Assembly: GCA_017989935.1 (NCBI GenBank)
Contig: JAGNOY010000020.1
Span: 1-14,650 of the forward strand
Origin: Chitinophagaceae bacterium
GTDB lineage: Bacteria; Bacteroidota; Bacteroidia; Chitinophagales; Chitinophagaceae
Length of the DNA stretch: 14,650 nt
Direction: 5' to 3'
Shown: in pieces, positions 7,912 through 14,650 of the stretch
Layout: each line of letters opens with the position of its first letter
Position numbering within the stretch: the stretch's first letter is position 1
Notes under the pieces: generated by a model
What the model saw: only the letters and a program-made list of their open reading frames with translations
Told to the model about the DNA's origin: nothing
The model's database searches: none
Translations under genes and position numbers: made by a program

Positions 7912-9384
7912 ATGCGGCCTATATTATCTAAATTATCTCATGTCAATTTATTTTTAAATTCAATAAAAGGATTATTCATTGGCTTTGGAATTTTAGTGGC
8001 TATTGTTAGTCTACTTTATGTAAGATCTAGACAAGTAAATTTTACAAAACATATTCAAAGCAGAGAAGATGCTTCAGGTTTTGAATTTGAGTATGCCAAA
8101 CAATTTATTTACTTCTATTATTATACGGGCTATTTTCCACTGGCCACCCAACAACAGCAACTAAATTATTCTAAGCAAGCAGCAACAAATGAAATCAAGT
8201 ATCATGGCGATCAATTAATCATGGAATATAAACATTGGTCGCGCTTAGGTGAGCATGCCCGCATCTTTGCTTTTTTACCTAATGCATGGGTCAATGGAAG
8301 TCCTGAGAAGCCATCACTCAACTTATTCAATGCACTCATGTTTACTTTAGGTTTGCTTGTATTATTTCGTGGTACTTGGAAAATCAAGTATCCGCTTCTT
8401 GGTTTACTTGCATGTTTACTTATACTTTCAACGCCTTATTATCATTACGAAATATTTACCAACCAAAATATTTTTGGTCTCTTACATAGCACATTCTTCT
8501 TTGTACTTGGCATCATGCTTCCGTTTTTTTTCAACCCAAAACAATCATTGATTCGTCTTCTGCTATCATGCCTTCTTGCTGTTTGCTTGATTTCTTTTCA
8601 CAGTGAAATCAGAAACGAAATTTCAATAGTCATACTCTCATTATTATTGGTAGTTACTTTTATTCCATCTTATAATCTAATCCAAAAAATTACTTGCTTA
8701 GGCATCATATTTCTTTCTTTTTGGGGAACAAAAAAAAGTATTCAAACTTGGTTCGACCATAAATTTGAACATGCTACAACCATAGTAAAATCTGCAGGCG
8801 GTCATGTGTATACGGGTGGAAGAATTGCTGGACATCAAATTTGGCATAATGTATTTTGCGGCTTAGGAGATTTTGATACGAAGTATAATCATGCATGGGA
8901 CGACCGAACTGGATACAAACATGCTTTACCCATTTTAAAAAACAACTACCATATCGAGGTGCCCTATTCGGGTGGATATCAAACAGATTTATTTTACGAT
9001 TCAGCCAAACTCTATTACATCAAATTTGACGAGATACTTCCTTATGAAAGTATCATGAAAAATGAAGTACTAAGAAGCATACAACATGATCCATTGTGGT
9101 ATGGTCAAATCTTACTTAAACGGTGTTGGATTCTTCTAAAAACTACTTTACCTTTTCCCAATGCTGGATGGCTAATTTTTCCGCTAATGGTTTTTCTTTG
9201 GTACAAAAAAGAATGGACTTCATTAAAAATCATACTTGTTTGCTTACCACTTTCTGCTGTCTCTTTACTTATTTATTCAGGTCGCGGAGCTACGTATAAT
9301 TCAATATATCCTTACGCCGTGCTAATTATTTCAATGGCTATGTTGTATAAATACTTACATAAAGTATTCGTTACCTCTGAATAA
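7912..9384 (+). CDS. Multi-spanning membrane protein of unknown function
   Basis: 490 residues with about 10 predicted membrane helices: 19-37, then a cluster from about 135 to 272, and three near the C-terminus (416-480). Two large hydrophilic parts face one side: residues 40-130 (many Tyr and Gln) and 275-410. The second contains the distinctive segment GHQIWHNVFCGLGDFD (307-322), followed by NHAWDDRTGYKHALPI (326-341). The topology recalls GT-C glycosyltransferases or other polytopic envelope enzymes, but I see no diagnostic motif near the first loop. The start follows the SGNH hydrolase stop by 6 nt, and the pair is probably translated from one message. A shared role in modifying an envelope glycan or lipid is plausible but unproven. 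Confidence 0.75.
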   Translation: MRPILSKLSHVNLFLNSIKGLFIGFGILVAIVSLLYVRSRQVNFTKHIQSREDASGFEFEYAKQFIYFYYYTGYFPLATQQQQLNYSKQAATNEIKYHGDQLIMEYKHWSRLGEHARIFAFLPNAWVNGSPEKPSLNLFNALMFTLGLLVLFRGTWKIKYPLLGLLACLLILSTPYYHYEIFTNQNIFGLLHSTFFFVLGIMLPFFFNPKQSLIRLLLSCLLAVCLISFHSEIRNEISIVILSLLLVVTFIPSYNLIQKITCLGIIFLSFWGTKKSIQTWFDHKFEHATTIVKSAGGHVYTGGRIAGHQIWHNVFCGLGDFDTKYNHAWDDRTGYKHALPILKNNYHIEVPYSGGYQTDLFYDSAKLYYIKFDEILPYESIMKNEVLRSIQHDPLWYGQILLKRCWILLKTTLPFPNAGWLIFPLMVFLWYKKEWTSLKIILVCLPLSAVSLLIYSGRGATYNSIYPYAVLIISMAMLYKYLHKVFVTSE

Positions 9385-9940
9385 TTTTTATGCCCCCGAG
9401 TCTGTTACAAGGTACCGTATGATTTGGTTCGAGGACCCTCCGAATCTTTCAAGATTGCAATTTTATAAAGTGAATACCTCACTTAGTTATAAAGAGAGAA
9501 ACAACATAGCGATCCATAAAGAAATAATTATGATTATCCGCAAAGAAACCCTAATGTATTTCCACTTTTGCCATGACGCAAAAGTTGAGCAAAAAGTCTA
9601 GGCTGAAGATTCTTGGCATAAAAATAATTTCATCTACGCCACTTTTATCCAAACTCGCACTTAATGATTTTCTCCATATAGCAACATTCGTTTGTGCTCA
9701 AACAGTGGATAAAAATTTGGCTTCGATTTCAATATTTTTAGCTGCCTCGAATCTTAGGCCGTATATTCTATGAAGATTTTATTCAATATTTTGGTATTAG
9801 ATAGATCACAACTGAGTTTATTACTTTCGTTAGGTAGCTTAACGGATAAGCATTGAAATAATCTTATGTAATAATAAAATTCCAGCTTAACAATACTAAC
9901 ACATTTTAGCATTCATTATTTAATTTGAACTACCAAACCC
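9385..9940. other. Non-coding convergent region with hairpins; no convincing gene
   Basis: This part of the 693-nt gap lies between converging genes and holds no ORF with recognisable protein character. Visible structures are a 7-bp stem at 9421-9427/9440-9446 (GATTTGG with CCGAATC, one G-U pair), a 5-bp hairpin at 9442-9455 region (AATCT/AGATT), and a 7-bp stem ACTTTTG/CAAAAGT at 9564-9570/9579-9585. The first two begin about 35 nt after the 9384 stop and may help end transcription, though no T-run follows. Short open frames here (about 60-66 codons) lack conserved motifs and look spurious. Confidence 0.6.
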
Positions 9941-10055
9941 GTGGCAACGATAGAGCGGATACCCCGCATTCCGAGAGGCTTCACTATTTTTTAATTCTTC
10001 TAGAAACTTGATAGCCGATTCGGAAGCGGAGTATGAGTGATAGCGTGTCTGCCAC
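9941..10055 (+). repeat. Structured intergenic repeat, copy 2 (complete)
   Basis: This copy is bounded by a GTGGCA/TGCCAC outer stem (9941-9946 with 10050-10055). Inside it are CCGC/GCGG (9964-9967 with 10026-10029) and TTCCGA/TCGGAA (9969-9974 with 10020-10025). Next come opposed GA dinucleotides and a GGCT/AGCC helix (9977-9980 with 10013-10016). A loop of about 32 nt closes the structure. Positions 9963-9984 are identical to 3-24. It begins 23 nt from the stop of the minus-strand esterase gene, in a convergent gap. The pairing is read by eye and not energy-calculated. Function is unknown: RNA element, terminator or REP-like DNA repeat. Confidence 0.62.
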
Positions 10056-10077
10056 CCAAATAAAAACTTAATTAATT

Positions 10078-11997
10078 CTAATGCTGCACATGAATTTTTC
10101 TAACTTCCTTTCCTTGCTCAGTAAAAATATTCAACAAATAAATTCCATCAGCGAGTGCCTCCGTGTTTACCTGCCAATGATGTGCATCAAGTTGTAGCTT
10201 CACTGCATGGCTTAATTGATTTCCACTTAAGTCAATCAAAGAAACTTCGTTGATTTGAGTCGTTTCATTTGTGATATGAAAAAGATTGTTCGCAGGATTA
10301 GGATACACTTGAAAAGAAGCTTGATTGACATCATTCAGCGCCAAAGGTGTTGTAGAAAAATTGATATTATCAATATTGATGTTTCCACCTAACCCTGAAG
10401 TGTAACTAAATTTAATGACAGCCTCAGTAGCACTTGCATACGCGCTTAGGTCCAATTCTACATGTCTCCAATTGGTATCCTTCGGATTGATGAAACAAGC
10501 TTGTACATTTAAAGGATTTAAAATTGGATTTGCAAAAGTAGCTAATTGGCTCCCCCACTTTCTGTATAAGGATTGATAAGTATTACCACAATCTGTAGAA
10601 ATAAGGACCTCTAAAGTATCTGTAAAATCTGTATCTGCCGTAAAATAAGGCGGTGTATAACGTTGATAGTTGTAAGCCATATCGAAACTAATATTAGGTG
10701 TGGTATTACCTAATAAATTTAATACAGGAGAAAGCATTTCTGCTTTTCTACCCGAATTATCGAACAATAAAATTGTATTAAAAGCATAGATGGATTTGGC
10801 GCCAGTTTTAAAGACAACATCATCCACATCGAAATAAGTATAATCATCACCCACACGTTCAAAAACAAAATCTGCAGGTGGGAAATTAGTGCCTTCAAAA
10901 CTTTCAGCAAATGGCAAATTCTTTCCTTGATCGGCATATTGAATGGTGCTAAGCGCTTGGTTATTTGCAGTTACAGTATCTGCATGCGACAAGTTCAAAA
11001 ATTTAACTTTAGCTTCAAGATCCTTTGCCCCACTAACCAAACTCAAGCTTGGTAAATTGATATAACTATGTTGAAAAGGGGCTAAGCTTCCTGTCCAAGT
11101 ATGAGTTAAAGTGTTTCCATTGTAAGTATATTCAAGCTCTATGGAAGTTAAAGTTGAAGAACCTACATTATGAACAAGTACAGCAGGCGTTATTTGAGGT
11201 TGACAAGTTCTATTAGGAATCTTCACTTGTGCAATGGCTACATCATAATCTACTGGTGTAGGATTGGTAAAAAAGGTAGATACCATAGGCATTTGTGCAT
11301 AAGAAGGAATCGCATGACCTAAAGCGGGTACACGAACAAAATGAATCACACCATCGTTTAAAATTAGTTGCTCAACCATGCTATCAATGGGTGAAGTATA
11401 TAAATCATCTGTGGCACCATGTGTAATATAAATTGGTAAATCATTGGCATTTGCATAATTAAAAGTATAATAACTTAAACCATTGATACCATTTTTACTA
11501 CCTTGTATAGCGGGTGTATTTAGCAACAAGCCTTCAAAATCAGCTGTATGGTCTAAACCATAGCGCAAGGCTGCTCTTCCGCCCAATGAAAATCCTTGCA
11601 AAACAACTTGAGCAGGATCAATATTATATTTTGCCTTAGCTAAGTTGATGCTTTCAAGAATAATTTGTTCAGTACCAGTTGCTGAATAATAATCGGAACT
11701 GGTAGTGGCTGATTCAGGACAAACAAAAATAGTATTTGGGAAATAAGTTGCCCAGCCTAAACTAATGATTAAGGCATTTCTATAATTGGCGCTATTATCT
11801 CCTAGTCCATGTAAACAAACCATCAGTCTATAAGAATTTGAAGCATTGTAAGTAGAAGGTACATGAAAACTAATGGCTCTACTTGCAGACATAAAAGTAA
11901 TTGTCGTATCAAAACTTCCTGTGGTTTGTGCCTTCACTTGAGCTGATGAGGCAAACAAAACAAACAATACAAAAGCGAATGAATAGATGTGTTTCAT
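10078..11997 (-). CDS. T9SS-exported esterase-like alpha/beta hydrolase with adhesin-like modules
   Basis: 639 residues. Residues 1-23 are a signal peptide (cleavage VKA-Q). Residues 28-245 form an alpha/beta hydrolase of the feruloyl esterase/PHB depolymerase-like type: an oxyanion-type CLHGLGDN (61-68), nucleophile elbow GFSLGG with Ser137, probable acid Asp197 or Asp198 in HGATDDLY, and His228 in ALGHAI. Residues 250-355 resemble a CARDB-type beta-sandwich. Residues 360-548 (ESFEGTNFPP, NINIDNINFS) resemble the choice-of-anchor J or cleaved-adhesin type. The C-terminus is a T9SS type A sorting domain: FQVYPNPANN (562-571), then LADGIYLLNI and a final KEVRKIHVQH strand. It should be a secreted or cell-surface carboxylic-ester hydrolase, perhaps on plant or microbial polysaccharide esters; substrate unproven. 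It ends near repeat copy 2. Confidence 0.85.
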   Translation of the reverse strand: MKHIYSFAFVLFVLFASSAQVKAQTTGSFDTTITFMSASRAISFHVPSTYNASNSYRLMVCLHGLGDNSANYRNALIISLGWATYFPNTIFVCPESATTSSDYYSATGTEQIILESINLAKAKYNIDPAQVVLQGFSLGGRAALRYGLDHTADFEGLLLNTPAIQGSKNGINGLSYYTFNYANANDLPIYITHGATDDLYTSPIDSMVEQLILNDGVIHFVRVPALGHAIPSYAQMPMVSTFFTNPTPVDYDVAIAQVKIPNRTCQPQITPAVLVHNVGSSTLTSIELEYTYNGNTLTHTWTGSLAPFQHSYINLPSLSLVSGAKDLEAKVKFLNLSHADTVTANNQALSTIQYADQGKNLPFAESFEGTNFPPADFVFERVGDDYTYFDVDDVVFKTGAKSIYAFNTILLFDNSGRKAEMLSPVLNLLGNTTPNISFDMAYNYQRYTPPYFTADTDFTDTLEVLISTDCGNTYQSLYRKWGSQLATFANPILNPLNVQACFINPKDTNWRHVELDLSAYASATEAVIKFSYTSGLGGNINIDNINFSTTPLALNDVNQASFQVYPNPANNLFHITNETTQINEVSLIDLSGNQLSHAVKLQLDAHHWQVNTEALADGIYLLNIFTEQGKEVRKIHVQH

Positions 11998-12019
11998 AAT
12001 AGTAATTTTAGTGATTTCA

Positions 12020-12027
12020 CAAATATA
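12020..12027 (-). promoter_or_regulatory. Candidate -7 promoter element of the esterase gene
   Basis: On the minus strand this reads TATATTTG, an exact match to the Bacteroidota -7 consensus TAnnTTTG, 22 nt upstream of the ATG at 11997. That gives a short leader, as is common in the phylum. I see no TTG at the expected -33 spacing, so support rests on the -7 box and its position alone. Confidence 0.45.
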
Positions 12028-12113
12028 ATACCCATATTGTTTTTAGTCATTCTATTTGAGTAAATGAACTTGTGAAAGGATAAACGGCAAAAATCTAACA
12101 AGCGATTGTTTTA

Positions 12114-12502
12114 TTATTTCTCACGATTCAATAAAATTCTAAAGTAGGCCGATTCATTTCCAACGTGTAACTTAAGGATATACTTGCCAAAACTCAAACC
12201 TTCATCAAATTGCAAGGCGCTAGAAAATGTATGTTGTGTAAGTTGAATTTCTCCTTGTAATATAGTTTGTCTAGTGCAGCCAACATAAATGAAAAAGATA
12301 AGGCAAGTGAATAACGTTCATTGTCCAATCCCAATTCGCCTAGTAATACTTTTGGACTGCTTAAGACTGTATTCGAACCAATGTTCAATGCAAAGCTTTA
12401 CATGGGAATATATTGCGAAAAAATCTGACTAGAAAAACACAACAAAAAGACAAGCATTGCCAAAGATTTCAACCACAAACTTTACTTGGAAAATTGCATC
12501 AT
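12114..12502 (-). pseudogene. Decayed gene for a small secreted protein with a T9SS-like C-terminus
   Basis: Read on the minus strand, one frame from 12472 gives a strong Bacteroidota signal peptide, KSLAMLVFLLCFSSQIFSQ (12415-12469). It is preceded by TTG where ATG would be expected and by an in-frame TAA (12482-12484); the ATG pair at 12497-12502 sits before that stop. A second TAA (12398-12400) ends the frame shortly after the signal peptide. The same frame then runs open to 12194. A different frame (12114-12317) ends with LSFGKYILKLHVGNESAYF, then RILLNREK and tandem stops, which closely resembles the last strands of a T9SS type A sorting domain. Export signals thus survive at both ends of a region of only about 360 nt with stops and a frameshift. 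Likely a T9SS cargo gene that lost its middle. Confidence 0.55.
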
Positions 12503-12586
12503 GAAATAAACTTTAATTTCAAGTATAAATCATTCAATGGGAACTGCCTTCTAGAGTCAAAAACGCACGAAAAATCTACATAATTC

Positions 12587-12916
12587 TTATGGATTCAATA
12601 AAACAATCCCCATCAACAGCAACGCAACTATTGAATTCAAAGCCATTATAAAAAAATAATTACGCATTTTTTCCCGATTCAAGGTATTCAAATTTTTATA
12701 CTTTCTCCATCCAATAAACAAGGGAATCATTGCGCACATCCAAATAAATAAAACAATACCCAATGCTGACAAAAATCTCATATTAGCCATCACTTCCGAA
12801 CCAATATACATCCATCCAATATAAATAATTAAAAAATAAATAATCCAAACAAAAGCAAGGTTAATTATCATCAGTTTAATAAAGTGTTTGAATGCAAAGG
12901 GTACTTTTATATTCAT
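12587..12916 (-). CDS. Small three-helix membrane protein, function unknown
   Basis: 109 residues with three clear hydrophobic helices at about 14-36 (IIYFLIIYIGWMYI in its second half), 48-69 (ALGIVLFIWMCAMIPLFIGW) and 86-107 (YFFIMALNSIVALLLMGIVL). The connecting loop between helices 2 and 3 (70-85) is basic and probably cytoplasmic: RKYKNLNTLNREKMR. No signal peptide, no lipobox and no known motif. The reading frame is intact, and the helix/positive-loop pattern is that of a real inner-membrane protein, but I do not recognise the family. It is a single gene between the decayed cargo gene and the sigma-factor terminator, in the same orientation as both neighbours. Confidence 0.65.
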   Translation of the reverse strand: MNIKVPFAFKHFIKLMIINLAFVWIIYFLIIYIGWMYIGSEVMANMRFLSALGIVLFIWMCAMIPLFIGWRKYKNLNTLNREKMRNYFFIMALNSIVALLLMGIVLLNP

Positions 12917-13150
12917 TGATTCTGGCTAGCTTTACTCTCTAGATATTTAATTCTATTAATATCTATATGATGGATAGAATATTTCAGTAAATCTTAGTTA
13001 TTTACCTCATTATTCTCGAGCCTATAAATATTATGTCTTTCAAATCAATTTATTATGGTAAAATAACAAATTTGAGGAATGGACTAAATAGAACTGGGGA
13101 GGACATTCTTTTAAAATTCGATATTATCATTGAGATAATTCCCTGTAACA

Positions 13151-13177
13151 ATAAAAAAGAGGGAATTGCTCCCTCTG
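13151..13177 (-). terminator. Intrinsic terminator of the sigma-factor gene
   Basis: On the minus strand, a 7-bp stem AGAGGGA/TCCCTCT (13170-13176 with 13158-13164) closes a 5-nt loop. It is followed directly by a T-rich run (13151-13157). It lies about 15 nt after the stop of the sigma-factor gene, the normal place for a Rho-independent terminator. The opposite strand has a weaker T/A run, so it works best for minus-strand transcription. Confidence 0.85.
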
Positions 13178-13190
13178 TATAAAAATTTAT

Positions 13191-14048
13191 TTAGCCTAAA
13201 TAAGATTTCAATGATTTGCTATATCTCGCTTTTTGCAATCTTTTGATAGCCCTTTCTTTTATTTGACGAATACGTTCTTTGGTAAGATCATACTTTTCGC
13301 CAATTTGCTCAATGGTAGTTCCATCATTACCATCTAGTCCAAAATAAGCACTCACAATTTCTGATTCACGAGGACTAAGTGATTTCAAAATTCTTCTTAT
13401 TTCTTCTCTTAAAGAATCTTGGATCACAGTATCATCTGTATCATTTGCTCCAGTAAGTAAATCACCCATACTTACATCTTCAGCTTCATGCACTGGCGCA
13501 TCTAATGAAGTATGTCGTGAATTCGTGACAAAAATATTGGCAATTTCTGTTTCAGACATTTCCAATATCCCTGCAAGCTCCTCTACAGAAGGTTCTCTTT
13601 CATTTTCTTGCTCAAACGCCATCATGGCTTTATTAGCTTTGTTATAGGTCCCAATTTTATTTTGTGGCAACCTGACAAGACGTCCTTGTTCTGCCAATGC
13701 CTGCAAAATTGACTGACGAATCCACCATACGGCATAGGAAATAAATTTGAATCCTTTGGTTTCATCAAATCTTTGGGCTGCTTTGATCAGACCTAAATTA
13801 CCCTCATTGATCAAATCACTCAAAGTCAATCCCTGATGTTGGTATTGTTTTGCAACAGAAACAACAAATCTAAGATTAGATTTTACTAATTTATCCAAAG
13901 CGGCTTCATCGCCAATTCTTATTTTCTGCGCTAAAACAGTCTCCTCCTCGGCATTTATCATTGGGATTCTGCTAATATCTTGCAAGTATTTTTCTACTGC
14001 TTGGCTATCCCTATTGGTAATCTGAGTAGCTATTTTAAGTTGTCTCAT
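13191..14048 (-). CDS. rpoD: Primary sigma factor of RNA polymerase (Bacteroidota sigma-A/RpoD type)
   Basis: 285 residues, the usual length of the housekeeping sigma factor in Bacteroidota, which lacks region 1.1 and starts directly with MRQLKI. Region 1.2 spans about 15-50. Region 2 includes the core-binding DLINEGNLGLIKA (78-90) and the -10/-7 recognition and melting segment KGFKFISYAVWWIRQSI (98-114). Region 3 covers about 125-205. Region 4 has the helix-turn-helix TIEQIGEKYDLTKERIRQIK (245-264), which contacts the -33 element. It directs transcription of most genes and recognises the TTG/TAnnTTTG promoters tentatively marked here. Transcribed as a single gene with a strong intrinsic terminator downstream; the upstream gene ends 126 nt away. 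The C-terminal tail SKSLKSYLG is a short extension. Confidence 0.96.
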   Translation of the reverse strand: MRQLKIATQITNRDSQAVEKYLQDISRIPMINAEEETVLAQKIRIGDEAALDKLVKSNLRFVVSVAKQYQHQGLTLSDLINEGNLGLIKAAQRFDETKGFKFISYAVWWIRQSILQALAEQGRLVRLPQNKIGTYNKANKAMMAFEQENEREPSVEELAGILEMSETEIANIFVTNSRHTSLDAPVHEAEDVSMGDLLTGANDTDDTVIQDSLREEIRRILKSLSPRESEIVSAYFGLDGNDGTTIEQIGEKYDLTKERIRQIKERAIKRLQKARYSKSLKSYLG

Positions 14049-14137
14049 TGTATTAAGTCTTTAGTGGTTATCTATATTAGTCTTCTTCTAACGTCTACTT
14101 TACATCAAATAGTATTCCACAATTTGATTTAACTGTT

Positions 14138-14162
14138 AATCAATTCCTATACAGGATTGATT
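14138..14162. terminator. Hairpin between the small secreted protein gene and the sigma-factor gene
   Basis: AATCAAT plus CCT (14138-14144 and 14146-14148) pairs with AGG plus ATTGATT (14153-14162), with one bulged T and an ATAC loop, giving a 10-bp stem. It lies 12 nt after the stop of the 14175-14516 gene on the minus strand. There is no T-run after it, so it is either a weak terminator or a structure in the sigma-factor leader, whose ATG is 90 nt downstream. Confidence 0.4.
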
Positions 14163-14174
14163 ATAAAGTAATTA

Positions 14175-14516
14175 TTAATTAAATTTTGAATCCAATTTTA
14201 AATTATCAAAAATCTCTTTTTGTAACGGAGTCATAGCACCTTTAATATTTTGAATTTTGTGCTCTTTGAGTTCTTTTAAATGGATTTCCAATTGCGATTT
14301 ATTTCCATTTAAAGATTTTAATACTCTCTGATAATTCATTTCTTCACCAACTAACACAGTAGTGATTCTAGAAATTTGAATGTCAGATAATTGAAGAGTT
14401 GAATTTTTAAGAATTTCAATTTGCGTTTTAATTTCTGGAGAAAGAGTTTTTGAATCTTGAGCAAAAACTGCAACTGCAAATAAAGTGCAATGTATGAAGG
14501 TAATTAGCTTTTTCAT
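14175..14516 (-). CDS. Small secreted helical protein, Spy/CpxP-like
   Basis: 113 residues. Residues 1-19 are a signal peptide (FIHCTLFAVAVFA, cleavage before Gln20); the cysteine in it is too early and in the wrong context for a lipobox. The mature 94 residues are almost wholly helical and charged. They contain two LTxxQ-like patterns, LQLSDIQISRI (41-51) and AMTPLQKEIFDNL (94-106), which recall periplasmic Spy/CpxP-type proteins and the many small Bacteroidota proteins with LTPEQ ends. A periplasmic chaperone or envelope-stress role is possible but only inferred. It ends 126 nt before the sigma-factor gene in the same orientation, with a hairpin between. No clear -7 box; TACTTTTA (14546-14553, minus) is a 7-of-8 match. 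Confidence 0.7.
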   Translation of the reverse strand: MKKLITFIHCTLFAVAVFAQDSKTLSPEIKTQIEILKNSTLQLSDIQISRITTVLVGEEMNYQRVLKSLNGNKSQLEIHLKELKEHKIQNIKGAMTPLQKEIFDNLKLDSKFN

Positions 14517-14650
14517 GATATGTGAATTAAATTGGCAATTAGACGTAAAAGTAGAGGTTTTTGTTTGCTTCTTAAATATTAAATTCCTAACAAAATGTTT
14601 TTGTCCGTGAATTTATATCGGAATAAAATCATTGGTAAAAAAAACCCCTG

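Noticed and set aside
9400..9450. A tRNA-like GGTTCGA motif
   Set aside because: The flanking bases do not form the 5-bp T-arm, and no acceptor or anticodon arm can be built around it on either strand.
9419..9773. Short plus-strand ORFs of about 60 and 66 codons in the convergent gap
   Set aside because: They overlap each other, have no signal peptide, domain or membrane segment, and lie in a region rich in hairpins; they look like chance frames.
3..9984. The two direct repeat blocks as ends of a 10-kb mobile element or integrated island
   Set aside because: No transposase, integrase or target-site duplication is present, the enclosed genes are ordinary chromosomal ones, and each copy is a self-contained structured element in an intergenic gap.
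12194..12388. A 64-codon minus-strand ORF as a functional small gene
   Set aside because: It would begin at TTG, lies in frame with an upstream signal peptide cut off by a stop, and overlaps a T9SS-like C-terminus in another frame; a decayed gene explains all three.

Overview
The window is AT-rich and almost certainly comes from a member of the Bacteroidota. Three signs support this. Two genes encode secreted proteins ending in a type IX secretion (T9SS) type A sorting domain with a YPNP motif. The primary sigma factor is the short form without region 1.1 that begins MRQLKI, typical of the phylum. Starts lack Shine-Dalgarno sequences, and the best promoter-like site matches the Bacteroidota -7 consensus TAnnTTTG. 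I cannot place it below phylum; it resembles Chitinophagales or Sphingobacteriales-type genomes more than Bacteroidales. No phage, CRISPR, transposase, rRNA or tRNA gene was found.

Layout. Positions 1-205 hold one copy of a structured intergenic repeat (cut by the left edge). Next are a small lipoprotein gene (+, 206-910) and a convergent, overlapping gene for a T9SS-exported thioredoxin-like, possibly Omp28-related protein (-, 907-2376). A cyclophilin gene (+, 2548-2994) runs tail to tail, with a 2-nt gap, into a large TMTC-like membrane glycosyltransferase/TPR gene (-, 2997-5015). A small J-domain plus KTSC protein (+, 5285-5731) follows. Then comes a tight plus-strand cluster: a DEAD-box-type RNA helicase with DEVD in motif II (5837-7165), a membrane-anchored SGNH hydrolase (7177-7905) and a multi-spanning membrane protein (7912-9384). 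A 693-nt convergent gap (9385-10077) carries a complete second copy of the structured repeat and other hairpins but no convincing gene. From 10078 to the right end everything is on the minus strand: a T9SS-exported esterase-like protein (10078-11997), a decayed secreted-protein gene (about 12114-12502), a small three-helix membrane protein (12587-12916), the housekeeping sigma factor with its intrinsic terminator (13151-14048) and a small secreted helical protein (14175-14516).

Functional reading. These are mostly chromosomal housekeeping and cell-envelope genes rather than one specialised system. The esterase and the CGPC protein are predicted T9SS cargo. The TMTC-like protein and the SGNH/membrane-protein pair are candidates for sugar or acyl modification of envelope polymers, but their substrates cannot be read from sequence. 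The least explained items are the structured repeat at 3-92 and 9941-10055, the tandem EF-hand loops in the first external loop of the TMTC-like protein, and the fossil T9SS cargo gene.
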